DNA of 62,417 nt. Origin: Chloroflexota bacterium (GTDB taxonomy: Bacteria; Chloroflexota; UBA11872). A program made the position numbers and the translations under genes. The stretch covers positions 1 through 62,417 of the forward strand of contig JAPPLN010000014.1 in the NCBI GenBank assembly GCA_028874175.1, read 5' to 3'. The notes beneath the pieces were generated by a model, which saw only the letters and a program-made list of their open reading frames with translations, was not told the origin of the DNA and made no database searches. Positions 25,337-34,813 of this stretch are shown piece by piece (position 1 is the stretch's first letter; the number at the start of each line of letters is the position of its first letter).

Positions 25337-26580
25337 GCAAAGAACGCCTTCGCGCGCGCAACGCCCTCGGCCAGGCAGTCCACCTCGGCGGCAGTGTTGT
25401 AGAGATACACGCTGGCGCGGGTGGTGGCCGCGACCCCCAGCTTGCGCATCAGCGGCTGGGCGCAGTGATGTCCGGCGCGCACGGCGATACCCTCGGCGTC
25501 AAGCAATGTTCCGACGTCATGCGGATGGACGTCGCCAACATAGAACGAGATCACGCCGCCGCGATCCGTGGCGTCCAATGGTCCGAATACGCGTACGCCC
25601 TCCAGGTCGCTCAACAGGGTCAGCGCGTATTCGGTGAGTTCATGCTCGTGCGCCGTTACGTTCGGCATCCCGACCGTTTGCAAATAGTCCACCGCCGCAC
25701 CCAGGCCGATGGCGCCGGCGATGTTGGGCGTGCCGCCCTCGAGTTTGTCCGGCAGGCCGGTCCAGCTTGACTGGTGAAGCTCCACAACGCGGATCATGCT
25801 GCCGCCGCCGAACAGCGGCTCCATCGCGTCCAGCAGCGATTCGCGACCGTACAGGACGCCGATGCCGGTAGGACCCAGCATCTTGTGGCCTGAGAAGGCG
25901 ACGAAGTCCGCGCCCAGCGCCTGCACGTCAACCGGCACGTGCGGAATCGACTGGGCGGCGTCCAGCAACACCGGAACGTCGTGGGCGTGCGCGATGCGAA
26001 CGATTTCGGCAGCCGGCGTGATGGTCCCCAGCACGTTCGACATGTGCGTGACCGCCACGAGCCGGGTCCGCGGGCCAAACATCCGCGCGTAAGCCTCCAG
26101 GTCGATGCGGCCTTCGACGTCCATCGGGATGTAGCGCAGTTGCGCTCCGCGTCGCCGGGCCAGCATCTGCCAGGGGACCAGGTTGCTGTGGTGCTCCATC
26201 TCGGTAAGGAGGATCTCGTCGCCCTCGCCCACGTTCTCGTCGCCCCAGCCGCGGGCCACCAGGTTGATCGCTTCAGTGGTTCCCCGCGTAAAAATCACTT
26301 CATGGGCATGACGCGCGTTGACGAAGCGGGCCACGCGTGCCCGGGCGTCTTCGTACTCGGCTGTGGCTCGTTCACTTAGCGCGTGCAGACCGCGGTGGAT
26401 GTTGGCGTTATAGGTCTCGTAGTACGTCTGCAGCGCGTCAATAACGGCTCGCGGCTTCTGCGACGTGGCGGCGTTGTCCAGGTAGACAAGCGGACGCTCG
26501 TGTACCTGTTCGGCCAGAACCGGAAAGTCCGCCCGAATCGCGGCGGCATCCAACCCGGCGGTGGACGTGTGTACAGCCAT
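25333..26580 (-). CDS. sufS: Cysteine desulfurase SufS
   Basis: A group II PLP-dependent cysteine desulfurase of 415 residues that releases sulfur from cysteine as a persulfide for Fe-S assembly. The PLP Lys is Lys233 in FSGHKMLGPTGIG, the substrate loop has Cys373 in RAGHHCAQPLM, and LDNAATSQKP and EHHSNLVPWQ are typical. ATG 26580 lies five bases after the Rieske gene stop. A longer frame up to 26778 would duplicate that gene's space. The short extended lobe around Cys373 (no long insertion) fits SufS rather than IscS. It is coupled to sufU downstream. Confidence 0.96.
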   Translation of the reverse strand: MAVHTSTAGLDAAAIRADFPVLAEQVHERPLVYLDNAATSQKPRAVIDALQTYYETYNANIHRGLHALSERATAEYEDARARVARFVNARHAHEVIFTRGTTEAINLVARGWGDENVGEGDEILLTEMEHHSNLVPWQMLARRRGAQLRYIPMDVEGRIDLEAYARMFGPRTRLVAVTHMSNVLGTITPAAEIVRIAHAHDVPVLLDAAQSIPHVPVDVQALGADFVAFSGHKMLGPTGIGVLYGRESLLDAMEPLFGGGSMIRVVELHQSSWTGLPDKLEGGTPNIAGAIGLGAAVDYLQTVGMPNVTAHEHELTEYALTLLSDLEGVRVFGPLDATDRGGVISFYVGDVHPHDVGTLLDAEGIAVRAGHHCAQPLMRKLGVAATTRASVYLYNTAAEVDCLAEGVARAKAFFA

Positions 26581-26585
26581 ATGCC

Positions 26586-26906
26586 CTAAGTATCGATAAG
26601 AATCAGGATGCGCCCAGCTTCGAATTTGGCCTCGTAGGTCGCTACCGGACGGATAGCTGGAAGCGTGCGCGGCCGACCCGTGGTCAAGTCGAATGTTGAG
26701 GTGTGCCTGGGACAACGGATGGAACGCCGTTGGGGGTCGAAATCGCCTTCCGTCAGCCACGCCTGATCGTGACTGCACAGATCATCCATGGCGTACAGCT
26801 CGCCGCTCACGTTGTACACGCCGATGCGGCGATCGCCAACCTGGACCTGTCGCGCGGTTCCAGGCGGAATGTCGTCGGCGGCCGCCACGTCGACGAATGC
26901 TGCCAT
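26586..26906 (-). CDS. Rieske-type [2Fe-2S] ferredoxin inside the suf operon
   Basis: A 106-residue soluble Rieske domain. The cluster ligands are Cys44 and His46 (DLCSHDQAW) and Cys65 and His68 (IRCPRHTS). Similar stand-alone proteins act as electron carriers for oxygenases. ATG 26906 overlaps the sufD stop by one base (TGATG), and sufS starts five bases downstream, so it is firmly part of the operon. Suf operons of several actinobacteria also carry a small gene annotated as a non-heme iron oxygenase ferredoxin subunit, so the arrangement is known in kind. A role as electron donor for cluster assembly is inference. Confidence 0.92.
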   Translation of the reverse strand: MAAFVDVAAADDIPPGTARQVQVGDRRIGVYNVSGELYAMDDLCSHDQAWLTEGDFDPQRRSIRCPRHTSTFDLTTGRPRTLPAIRPVATYEAKFEAGRILILIDT

Positions 26907-28198
26907 CAGACCGCGGCGCCGGCGTGGAGCTTTGCCCGAACCGCGGTGCGAACAGCGGACCGAACGGTCTCGCTTGGAATCCGATCCAGCACTGGTTCGA
27001 AGGTTCCATCCACGATCAGGGAGCGCGCCTGGTCCCGGTCCAGACCCCGCGAACCCAGGTAGTACATGTGCATCGGGTCGATGGTGGACGTGGTGGAGCC
27101 GTGGGTACAACGTACGTCGTCCGCCATGATCTCGAGCCTGGGGATCGAGTCCGCGCGCGGCCCGCGGTGCAGCATCAGATTCCGGTTCTGTTGGTAGGCG
27201 TTCGAACGCTGGGCGTGCGGCTGCACCATGATGGTTCCGGCGTAGACGGAACGCGATGTTCCCTCGAGCACGTTTACGTACAGCAAATCGCTGGCCGCGT
27301 CTGTCGTTCGATGGTCTTGCAGTGTGTGGTGATCGGCGAATTGGCGACCGTCGAGATAGGCCACACCGTTCAGGCGGACGTTTGCGCCGGGTCCCGTCAG
27401 CGTGGCGGAAACGGCGCCCTTGTGAAAGCGGCCGCCAAGCGTGACGTTGGTGGTTGCGAGCTCGGCGTCGCGCCCGACCTGGGCGTACTGGGAGAGAAAA
27501 CCACCGGTTTCGAGGTCCCACGCTTGGACGTGGGTATAGCTCAGCCGGGCATTCGCGCCAGCGAAGAGTTCCACGCAGCCGTTGGCAAACCCAGGCGTTT
27601 CGTCCTCGCTTGAACGCCACCACTCAAGGACGTCGGTCGACGATCCGGCGCCGGCGGCAACCAGGGTGCGTGGAAATATCGGTCCACCGGCGGCGTCAAT
27701 CACAATCACGATTGGCGCGCTCAGTTCAGCGCCGCTCGGGACCTGGACAAACGCTCCACCGGCCCAGAGCGCCGCATTCATGGCCTGCAGCTTTCCGGTG
27801 GCCGGCGCCGCCAGTTCGGTTGCCAGGAGCTTGGACACCGTCGCGGCCTCGTCAGCAGCCGCCGTCGCCAGGCTGGTGACCGTCACGCCGGCGGCCGTGG
27901 CTTCGGGGGAGGTGTACAACACGTTGACCGACGTGCCGCGTTGTCGCATGAGCACGCTGGCATTGGGGATCTCTTCGGGAAGGGCCAGCCTGGCAGGGTC
28001 GGCGCCGTTCGTGGCTGGGGCCACGCCCGCCCAGTCAACCCAGCCGGTGTCCGTGCGTCGCCATTCCTCGTCGCTCCAGGACGGCGCCGGCGTGTCCTCG
28101 TAGGCGCGCCAGGCTGCGGCGCGGCGCTCACCCAGCCAGACGGGTTCGCCATGCGACGCCGAATGGTCGGCAATTGCTTGCGGGGTCGTAGTTGTCAT
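26906..28198 (-). CDS. sufD: Fe-S cluster assembly protein SufD
   Basis: A 430-residue scaffold-complex subunit that forms SufBC2D with SufB and the ATPase SufC. The right-handed beta-helix core is seen in 'VYAGTIMVQPHAQRSNAYQQ' and the C-terminal family block 'RLEIMADDVRCTHGSTTSTI', then 'YYLGSRGLDRDQARSLIVDG'. His in THGST corresponds to the conserved SufD His at the SufB-SufD interface. The N-terminal 100 residues are more variable. The start at ATG 28198 leaves a 72-base gap after sufB, the only sizeable gap in the operon. Confidence 0.94.
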   Translation of the reverse strand: MTTTTPQAIADHSASHGEPVWLGERRAAAWRAYEDTPAPSWSDEEWRRTDTGWVDWAGVAPATNGADPARLALPEEIPNASVLMRQRGTSVNVLYTSPEATAAGVTVTSLATAAADEAATVSKLLATELAAPATGKLQAMNAALWAGGAFVQVPSGAELSAPIVIVIDAAGGPIFPRTLVAAGAGSSTDVLEWWRSSEDETPGFANGCVELFAGANARLSYTHVQAWDLETGGFLSQYAQVGRDAELATTNVTLGGRFHKGAVSATLTGPGANVRLNGVAYLDGRQFADHHTLQDHRTTDAASDLLYVNVLEGTSRSVYAGTIMVQPHAQRSNAYQQNRNLMLHRGPRADSIPRLEIMADDVRCTHGSTTSTIDPMHMYYLGSRGLDRDQARSLIVDGTFEPVLDRIPSETVRSAVRTAVRAKLHAGAAV

Positions 28199-28270
28199 TA
28201 GCGTGCGCGAGGCGGTCTCAACAAGTGTGGCAGCCCGTGCTTACGCGTCTCGACAGATTGGTCGAAAACG

Positions 28271-29677
28271 CTAGCCGATCGAGCCTTCCATCTGGAGCTC
28301 GATGAGGCGGTTCATCTCGACCGCGTATTCCATCGGCAACTCCTTGACGATCGGCTCGATAAACCCGCTGACGACCATCGCCATCGCCTGCTCCTGCGTC
28401 AGCCCGCGGCTCATCAGGTAGAACAGCTGTTGATCGCTGACCTTGCTGACGGTGGCCTCGTGCTGGATGGCGACGTCGCTTTCCTCGATATCCATGTAGG
28501 GATACGTATCGGAGCGCGATCGGTCATCGATCAGCAGGGCGTCACACTCCACGTTGGAGCGGCAGCGCTCGGCCTCCGGCATCACCTGCACGTAACCGCG
28601 ATAGGCGGTGCGACCGCCCTTGCGGCTAATCGACTTCGATGTGATCAGGGATGACGTGTCGGGCGCGGCGTGCACCATTTTGGCGCCCGCGTCCTGGTGC
28701 TGATCTTCGCCGGCAAACGCGATGGAGAGCACCTCGCCGTGGGCGCCAGGCTCCATCAGGTAGACGGCCGGGTATTTCATGGTGACCTTGCTGCCCAGGT
28801 TGCCGTCCACCCATTCCATGGTGGCGTCGCGGTAGGCCACGGCTCGCTTGGTTACCAGGTTGAAGACGTCCGTCGACCAGTTCTGGATGGTGGTGTAGCG
28901 GCAGCGGCCGCCTTCCTTGACGATGATCTCGACGACCGCCGAGTGCAGCGAGTCGGAGGCGTAGACCGGAGCCGTGCAGCCCTCGACGTAGTGCACGTAG
29001 GCGCCCGGTTCCACGATGATCAACGTGCGCTCGAACTGCCCCATGTTCTCGGCGTTGATGCGGAAGTAGGCCTGCAACGGGACTTCCACGCGTACGCCCT
29101 CGGGCACGTACACGAAGCTGCCACCGCTCCAAACGGCGCTGTTCAGCGCCGCAAACTTGTTGTCGCCGTTAGGGATGACCGTGCCGAAGTACTCGCGCAC
29201 GATGTCCTCGTGCTCGCGCAGGCCGGAGTCCATGTCCAGGAAGATCACGCCCTGCTCTTCCAGGTCCTCGCGGATGCTGTGGTAGACGACCTCGGAGTCG
29301 TACTGCGCGCCCACGCCAGCCAGGAACTTGCGTTCGGCTTCGGGAATGCCCAGCTTGTCGAAGGTGGACTTGATGTCGTCTGGCACGTCGTCCCAGGAGC
29401 GGGCTTGCTTGTCCTGCGGGCGGATGTAGTAGTGGATGTCGTCGAAGTCGATGCGCGAAAGGTCGGCGCCCCAGGTGGGCATTGACTTGCGCTCGAACTG
29501 GTCCAGCGCCTCCAGACGGAAGTCCAGCATCCAGGCCGGCTCGTCCTTCTGGCGCGAGATTTCCCGAACGACTTCCGCGCTCAGGCCCTTGGGTGACGTG
29601 TAGACGGGCTGCATGTCGTCGTGGAACCCGAACTTGTAAGTGTCGAGTCCGACCTGGTCAATGTCCTTGATTGCCAT
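28271..29677 (-). CDS. sufB: Fe-S cluster assembly protein SufB
   Basis: The main scaffold of the SufBCD complex, 468 residues, the usual length. It shows '[20 protein letters not shown]', the conserved '[20 protein letters not shown]', '[20 protein letters not shown]', and the C-terminal block '[20 protein letters not shown]' with the conserved Cys proposed to carry sulfur or the nascent cluster. '[20 protein letters not shown]' completes the family signature. It starts two bases after the sufC stop. The sequence is strongly conserved, with no oddities. Confidence 0.97.
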   Translation of the reverse strand: MAIKDIDQVGLDTYKFGFHDDMQPVYTSPKGLSAEVVREISRQKDEPAWMLDFRLEALDQFERKSMPTWGADLSRIDFDDIHYYIRPQDKQARSWDDVPDDIKSTFDKLGIPEAERKFLAGVGAQYDSEVVYHSIREDLEEQGVIFLDMDSGLREHEDIVREYFGTVIPNGDNKFAALNSAVWSGGSFVYVPEGVRVEVPLQAYFRINAENMGQFERTLIIVEPGAYVHYVEGCTAPVYASDSLHSAVVEIIVKEGGRCRYTTIQNWSTDVFNLVTKRAVAYRDATMEWVDGNLGSKVTMKYPAVYLMEPGAHGEVLSIAFAGEDQHQDAGAKMVHAAPDTSSLITSKSISRKGGRTAYRGYVQVMPEAERCRSNVECDALLIDDRSRSDTYPYMDIEESDVAIQHEATVSKVSDQQLFYLMSRGLTQEQAMAMVVSGFIEPIVKELPMEYAVEMNRLIELQMEGSIG

Positions 29678-29679
29678 GC

Positions 29680-30453
29680 TTATGCGTCCTCGCTGGCCGT
29701 CGCGGCGCTGTAGCGTTCGTAACCCTCGGCTTCCAGGCGTTCGGCCACTTCCTTGCCGCCCGACTCGACCACGCGCCCATCAATCAGGACGTGGACGCGA
29801 TCAGGCTCGATGTAGTTCAGCAGCCGTTGGTAGTGCGTGATCACCAGTACTCCAAGGTCTGAGCCCCGCAACCGGTTCACGCCGTCGGCGACGATTCGCA
29901 GCGCGTCGATGTCGAGGCCCGAGTCCGTCTCGTCAAGTATCGCAAGGTCCGGCTCCAGCACCGCAAGTTGCAGGATCTCATTGCGCTTCTTTTCGCCGCC
30001 GGAGAACCCATCGTTGAGATAGCGCGAGGCGAATTTGGGGTCCATGCGCAGCATCTGCATCTTTTCCAGCAGCAGCCGACGGAACTCCATGACCGAGATT
30101 TCGGACTCGCGGCGGGCGTTCAGCGCGAGGCGCAGAAAGCTCGCGACCCGCACGCCGGGGATTTCGGCGGGGTATTGAAAGGCCAGGAACATTCCGAGGC
30201 GTGCGCGCTCGTCGGTTTCGAGCTCAAGCACGTCCTGGCCCTTGAAGTGGACCTGGCCGGCCGTGACCTCATAGGCGGGGTGGCCCATCAGGGTGTTAGC
30301 CAGGGTGCTCTTGCCCGAGCCGTTGGGGCCCATAAGCGCGTGCACCTCGCCGGCGGGCACGTCCAGGGTCACGCCGCGCAAGATTTCGGCGTCTTCCACG
30401 GAGACATGCAGGTCGCGAATCGAGAGGGTGGTCTGGCCGTTGGTGGCGGACAT
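29680..30453 (-). CDS. sufC: Fe-S assembly ATPase SufC
   Basis: An ABC-type ATPase that drives conformational change in SufB-SufD. From ATG 30453 it has 257 residues and starts [19 protein letters not shown]. An ATG at 30501 would add 16 residues not usual for the family. Walker A is GPNGSGKS, the SufC-type signature is [11 protein letters not shown], Walker B is [12 protein letters not shown], and the H-loop is VITHYQRLL, all intact and matching SufC rather than transporter ATPases. It is the first gene of sufC-sufB-sufD-Rieske-sufS-sufU, so the operon promoter should be in 30454-30715. No SufR- or IscR-type regulator is in the window. Confidence 0.96.
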   Translation of the reverse strand: MSATNGQTTLSIRDLHVSVEDAEILRGVTLDVPAGEVHALMGPNGSGKSTLANTLMGHPAYEVTAGQVHFKGQDVLELETDERARLGMFLAFQYPAEIPGVRVASFLRLALNARRESEISVMEFRRLLLEKMQMLRMDPKFASRYLNDGFSGGEKKRNEILQLAVLEPDLAILDETDSGLDIDALRIVADGVNRLRGSDLGVLVITHYQRLLNYIEPDRVHVLIDGRVVESGGKEVAERLEAEGYERYSAATASEDA

Positions 30454-30568
30454 TCGCGTGCTGAAGGTCTCCTGGTGCTGGTCGCCAAGACACAGTGACA
30501 TGACGACTCGAAAAACGGTGCGCGTCAGGCTCCTGACCGGGCCCGACTGCTCACTCCAAACGTAGCAT

Positions 30569-30582
30569 CGCGCGTTCGCGCG
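30569..30582. other. CG-rich palindrome between sufC and kamA
   Basis: CGCGCG-TT-CGCGCG is a perfect inverted repeat in the divergent intergenic region that must contain the suf operon promoter and the aminomutase promoter. It may be an operator, but alternating CG runs occur by chance in DNA of this composition. The rest of 30454-30715 has no gene. Confidence 0.25.
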
Positions 30583-30673
30583 GCCAAGTTTATGCGGGTT
30601 TTTCAGCGAAAACCTGTGGCGAGCCGACGGTTCGCGCGGTATTTCGTAGGCTTGGGACAGTCAGCATTGGCGT

Positions 30674-30690
30674 CCCGCCGATAGGGCGGG
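30674..30690 (+). other. Hairpin in the leader of the aminomutase gene
   Basis: CCCGCC (30674-30679) pairs with GGCGGG (30685-30690) around a five-base GATAG loop, about 25 bases before the ATG at 30716. It could be the end of an attenuator or affect ribosome access. No riboswitch consensus is recognised. Confidence 0.3.
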
Positions 30691-30715
30691 CGTTTCTCCA
30701 GGGGTTGCAGCAGCC

Positions 30716-31834
30716 ATGCCGCCAAAGGTTCGCCGTCCACGCGCCGATTGGCAGGAACAACTCGCGCAGGGCGTGCGCGACGTGCGGGCGATTCCCGGAC
30801 TGACCGAGGAGCAGTACGAGCGGCTTGAAGCCGTCGCCAAGGAATACCCGTTTTTCACGACGCCGTACTACCTGAGTCTGATCGAGGAGATGGACGCCAG
30901 CGACCCGATCTACATCCAGCAGATGCCGGATGCGGTGGAGTTCGAGGACTCCTCATTCCTTGAGGACGATCCGCTGGACGAGGAGGACGACATGCCGGTG
31001 CGTCACCTCACGCACCGATACCCGGACCGGGTGCTATTTGTCGTCACGCACACCTGCGCGATGTACTGCCGCTTTTGCACGCGGAAGCGGAAGGTCGGGA
31101 AGAACCCGGTGCCGCCGCCGCATGAACTGGAGGCGGTGTTCGAATACATCCGGGAGCACCCGGAGATTCGGGATGTGCTGCTCAGCGGCGGCGACCCACT
31201 GACGCTGACCGACAACGCGCTGGAGTGGATCATCTCGAACCTGTACGAGATTCCGCATGTGGAGTTGATCCGCATGGGGACCAAGATTCCGTGCGTCAAC
31301 CCGGCGCGAATCACGTATGAACTGTGCGAGATGCTCGCGCGGTATCAGCCGTTTTACCTGAACACGCACTTCAACCATCCGCGGGAACTCACGCCCGAGG
31401 CTCGCGAGGCGTGCGGGCGGTTGGTGGACCACGGGATTCCGGTTGGGTGCCAGACGGTGCTGCTGCGTGGAGTGAATGACGATCCCGAGACGATGAAGCA
31501 GCTGATGCACGAGCTGCTGAAGGCGCGGGTGAAGCCGTACTACATCTACCAGGCGGACCTGGTGAAAGGGACGGACCATTTCCGGACGTCGGTGCAGAAG
31601 GGCCTGGAGATCATGGAGGCCCTGCAAGGGCACACGACCGGGTTTGGGGTGCCGCAGTACATCATCGATGCGCCGGGCGGGGGCGGGAAGATTCCGGTGT
31701 CGCCGTCCCGGATCGTTGAGTTGACCGACGAAAAGATCGTGGTGCGGAACTACGAGGGGAACGAGTACGAGTACCCGGCGGCGGGGTACAACGCAGAGGC
31801 GATTCCCGACTACTTTCCGGCGTTCAACGAGTAG
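30716..31834 (+). CDS. kamA: Lysine 2,3-aminomutase family radical SAM enzyme
   Basis: The family converts L-lysine to beta-lysine using S-adenosylmethionine, a [4Fe-4S] cluster and PLP. At 372 residues it is somewhat shorter than the about 416-residue clostridial enzyme. Cluster ligands are Cys114, Cys118 and Cys121 (CAMYCRFC), the SAM-binding GGDPLTL follows at 158-164, and the PLP Lys is Lys325 in DAPGGGGKIP. Asp281 (YQADLVKGTDHFR) and Asp318 (IIDAPGGGG) correspond to the two Asp residues that hold the substrate side-chain amine in lysine aminomutase. That favours lysine over glutamate as substrate. No acetyltransferase or lysine-fermentation genes are adjacent, so a role such as an osmolyte precursor is speculation. 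Confidence 0.92.
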   Translation: MPPKVRRPRADWQEQLAQGVRDVRAIPGLTEEQYERLEAVAKEYPFFTTPYYLSLIEEMDASDPIYIQQMPDAVEFEDSSFLEDDPLDEEDDMPVRHLTHRYPDRVLFVVTHTCAMYCRFCTRKRKVGKNPVPPPHELEAVFEYIREHPEIRDVLLSGGDPLTLTDNALEWIISNLYEIPHVELIRMGTKIPCVNPARITYELCEMLARYQPFYLNTHFNHPRELTPEAREACGRLVDHGIPVGCQTVLLRGVNDDPETMKQLMHELLKARVKPYYIYQADLVKGTDHFRTSVQKGLEIMEALQGHTTGFGVPQYIIDAPGGGGKIPVSPSRIVELTDEKIVVRNYEGNEYEYPAAGYNAEAIPDYFPAFNE

Positions 31835-31868
31835 GCAACCGGCGGCCGACGAGCCGCACGTCTGGACG

Positions 31869-32825
31869 CTACTGGCTGGCTGGCGACGCTTCCTCGGAGT
31901 CGAGAAGGTCGTTGAGTTCGCGCCATTCGGCGGGGGACATGCCGACGTCACGGCGGGTGACGGTTTCGCCGCGGAGACGGCGGCGGACAACCTCGAGACC
32001 TTTGGCTGAGAGGTTGGCGCCGCCGACACGGTAGTCCATAAAGGCGGCGTAGGTGAGGGGCGCCCAGCGGCGCACGGTGTCGAGCATGACGGTGGCGTAG
32101 GCGCGGATTTCGTACTGGGCGTGGGCGTCGCTGCGCAGCCAGAGGAAGTGCAGCAGGTTGTGCAGGTTCACCTTCCAGTACCACTGGGTATAGAAGTTGA
32201 GGGACAGGTTCATGCGGGCGAGTTCGCGGGCCAGGCCCTGGCGGGACTCGTCGAGGATCTTTCCTTCGACGTCTTCGTTGAGCATTTCTTCGTAGTGGGC
32301 GTAGGCGCGCTGGGCGTCGGTGCGCAGCAGGTCGAAGACGCGGGCGGCCTCGTCGCCGGTTACCACGTCGCCGCGGCCCTGGCGGTTGCTGGTGGACTGG
32401 GCGGCCAGGTGGTCGGGGTCAGGGACGTAGAACTCGTTGTCGAGGATGGAGTAGCGGGCGGAGTACTCGTTGACGCTGGCGGTGCGGTGCCGGATCCACT
32501 GGCGGGCGACGAAGATGGGGAGCTTGACGTGGTACTTGATCTCGCACATCTCGAACGGCGTGGTGTGCGCATGCCGCATGAGATAGCGAATGAGCCCGGC
32601 GTCCTGGCGAGCGCGCTTGGTGCCGGCGCCGTAGGAAACGCGGGCGGCCTGCACGACGGCGCTGTCGCTGCCCATGTAGTCGATCACGCGTACGAAGCCG
32701 TGATCGAGAACAGGCAGGGCCTGGTAGAGGATTTCTTCGAGATCCGGAACGGTCAGGCGGCGGGTGGGGGTCTGGACGGCGCGAAGGTCGTCGATCTCCT
32801 GCTGCTCGTGCGAGCTGAGCGGCAT
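31869..32825 (-). CDS. thyX: Flavin-dependent thymidylate synthase ThyX
   Basis: Makes dTMP from dUMP using FAD, methylene-tetrahydrofolate and NADPH. The ThyX motif [14 protein letters not shown] is at 112-125, matching RHRxxSxNxxSxRY. The family block '[20 protein letters not shown]' and the substrate-binding C-terminal part ('[20 protein letters not shown]') are present. At 318 residues it is longer than the common 220-250-residue forms, with an N-terminal lead of about 40 residues and a C-terminal tail after the catalytic core. It converges on kamA and follows the SpoIID-type gene on the minus strand after a 57-base gap. Confidence 0.95.
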   Translation of the reverse strand: MPLSSHEQQEIDDLRAVQTPTRRLTVPDLEEILYQALPVLDHGFVRVIDYMGSDSAVVQAARVSYGAGTKRARQDAGLIRYLMRHAHTTPFEMCEIKYHVKLPIFVARQWIRHRTASVNEYSARYSILDNEFYVPDPDHLAAQSTSNRQGRGDVVTGDEAARVFDLLRTDAQRAYAHYEEMLNEDVEGKILDESRQGLARELARMNLSLNFYTQWYWKVNLHNLLHFLWLRSDAHAQYEIRAYATVMLDTVRRWAPLTYAAFMDYRVGGANLSAKGLEVVRRRLRGETVTRRDVGMSPAEWRELNDLLDSEEASPASQ

Positions 32826-32882
32826 CAGGTCGTCCAGGCGGGCGCGCGGGCGGCGCGAGTATAGGGTGGCGGGCGTTCAGCC

Positions 32883-34784
32883 CTAGATTGGCGGAGCGAG
32901 GCCGAAGGCGCGCATGTATTCGCTGCCGACTTTGCCTATCTGGACCTGCTGACCGGGCGGAGCGTCGGGCGCCCATTCCAGCCGGACGCGCTGGAAGTGC
33001 TGGACGGTACGACCGTGCTCCACCACCTCCTGGGAAATGGGATAGCCGAAGCGTTCGAGGCCGCCCTGGGTTTCCCAGAATTGGAGGAAGCCGAAATGCA
33101 CGCTATGGCCGGTCTCGGGGAAGTAGCGGTGCTGGGGCACGCTGGGGAAGGGGGTGTCGCCGGCAAATGGGCGGCGCGGCGCGGTGAGCGCGTCGTTGAG
33201 CAACCCGAGCTGGGTCTCGTAAGGCGTTCCCGCGAGTTCCGGGTGATATTCGAAACGAGCACGTTCGAAGTACTGGACGGTGCGGCCGCCCTCGACGAAT
33301 TCCTCGGTGAGGGGGAGCCCGAAGGCGGTCACACCGCCGCGGGCATTGAAGTACTTGAGGAAGCCGTGGCGCACGTTATGCCCGGTCTCGTCGAAATAGA
33401 TGGACTGCCCGTCCGGCAGGTTGAGGGGCGCGACGCGTTCAATCAGCGGGTAGTTGCGCACGACGGCGAAACGCGTGCTGTAGATCAGTCCGGCTTCCTG
33501 CGGGGTGCGCTGGTTGAAGCGCAGGGCGAAGTTCCAGGCGCTGATGGTCTGGCTTCCGTGGTCGCCGTTGAGGCCCACGATGATGAGGCGGCCGGTGGAC
33601 GTACGGCGGCTGAAATCGAGCGACTGAAGCGTGCCGATCGACTCCTGGTACAAGCCTTGCAGGAGACTCGCAGGGAACTCGGGCGTGGACCAGGTGCTCA
33701 GGGGTGAATCGGCGTCCCAGGGGCGGCCGTTGGGGTCAAGGTCGGCAACGGCGCGCAGGTACGGCAGCGGGGCGCCGCCAAAGACATCCTCGTTTGACTC
33801 GGTGTGCCCGTTGGCCGCGCTGAAGAAGTAGGACAGGATCGGCTGGTCGCCATGGGTCATGACGCGGCGCGCGGTGGCTTGGACGGCGGCGCTGGTTTCG
33901 GGCTTTTCGTGGTTGACGCCGAGGTAGACCTGATCCTGCGTGGTGTCGACGACGTCCCAGATTGGGTTGCCGGGCATCAAGCTGACGAGGGCGTAGGAAC
34001 GGGCGGCCAGGGCCTGGGCCTTGAGGGCCTCGGCGGGCCAGTGGTAGGGCATTTCGGCCGGCACGACGCCGAGCAGGTAGTCCTCGACACTCACGACGTT
34101 GACGGTGTCGATGAGTCCCTCCCCGTCGAGGTAGACGCGAATCGAACCGCGATAGACGTCGTAGAACTGTCCCGGTGATCCCACAACCTGGTCGGTGTAC
34201 TTGTAGTGCACCAGCAGCCGGCTGTGGGGTTCGAGGGGGACGACTTCGATCTGGCCGGGGAGATCGACGTCGAGCATGTGCCCGCCGCCGGCGTCGATAA
34301 GACGGACGGTGATGCGGTGGGCGCCCGGGTGATCCAGCAGGCGCAGGCGCGCGCCGGGCGGTAGAGGTCCGGTAATCCCTGTGACGGCCCACTGGCCGCC
34401 GACGCCAACGATGTCCCCGGCCAGTCCATTGGAGGACGCTGTTGCGCCATCGATGGAGGCCGGACGGTAGTCCTGGTCGATCAGCACGCGGATGGATGTT
34501 TGATCCGTCGGCGAATCGGTGATGTCGATGCCGGTGTAGTAGGCGCGAACGATCTGGTCGGCGGTCTGCCCGGCCTCGGCGCGTCCGCGGGCGCCCCATT
34601 GCGACATGCCGACCCCGTGGCCCCAGCCCTGCCCTTCGATCTGAATGGTCTGGCCGGTCTGGAGGGGCAGCACGTCGGCCTGGGACGGGGATGGCGATGC
34701 GACGACGAGCGCCAATGCCGCCGCGCACGCCAGCAGGCGAAGAGGTCGGCGCCAGAGATGGCGACGATGGCCGCCGGCGCTCAC
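32883..34784 (-). CDS. Exported SpoIID/LytB-domain protein with two LGFP-like repeats
   Basis: SpoIID-type domains include lytic transglycosylases acting on stripped peptidoglycan. The 633-residue protein has a signal peptide (LLACAAALALVVASPSPSQA). The SpoIID start GQGWGHGVGMSQWGARG follows near residue 50, with 'VNVVSVEDYLLGVVPAEMPY', the conserved AEMPxxWPxEALKAQA region, and 'DQVYLG'. The C-terminal third holds two copies of a repeat at about 465-512 and 554-606: 'YFDETGHNVRHGFLKYFNAR' and 'YFPETGHSVHFGFLQFWETQ', each followed by an FGxPxxxExVE-type turn. These repeats resemble those on many Chloroflexota secreted proteins and may bind cell wall. SpoIID in a non-sporulating context suggests a cell-wall remodelling role. 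Confidence 0.88.
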   Translation of the reverse strand: MSAGGHRRHLWRRPLRLLACAAALALVVASPSPSQADVLPLQTGQTIQIEGQGWGHGVGMSQWGARGRAEAGQTADQIVRAYYTGIDITDSPTDQTSIRVLIDQDYRPASIDGATASSNGLAGDIVGVGGQWAVTGITGPLPPGARLRLLDHPGAHRITVRLIDAGGGHMLDVDLPGQIEVVPLEPHSRLLVHYKYTDQVVGSPGQFYDVYRGSIRVYLDGEGLIDTVNVVSVEDYLLGVVPAEMPYHWPAEALKAQALAARSYALVSLMPGNPIWDVVDTTQDQVYLGVNHEKPETSAAVQATARRVMTHGDQPILSYFFSAANGHTESNEDVFGGAPLPYLRAVADLDPNGRPWDADSPLSTWSTPEFPASLLQGLYQESIGTLQSLDFSRRTSTGRLIIVGLNGDHGSQTISAWNFALRFNQRTPQEAGLIYSTRFAVVRNYPLIERVAPLNLPDGQSIYFDETGHNVRHGFLKYFNARGGVTAFGLPLTEEFVEGGRTVQYFERARFEYHPELAGTPYETQLGLLNDALTAPRRPFAGDTPFPSVPQHRYFPETGHSVHFGFLQFWETQGGLERFGYPISQEVVEHGRTVQHFQRVRLEWAPDAPPGQQVQIGKVGSEYMRAFGLAPPI

Positions 34785-34813
34785 GAGTTGGTTTGATCCA
34801 TGCGGCTGCGCGG

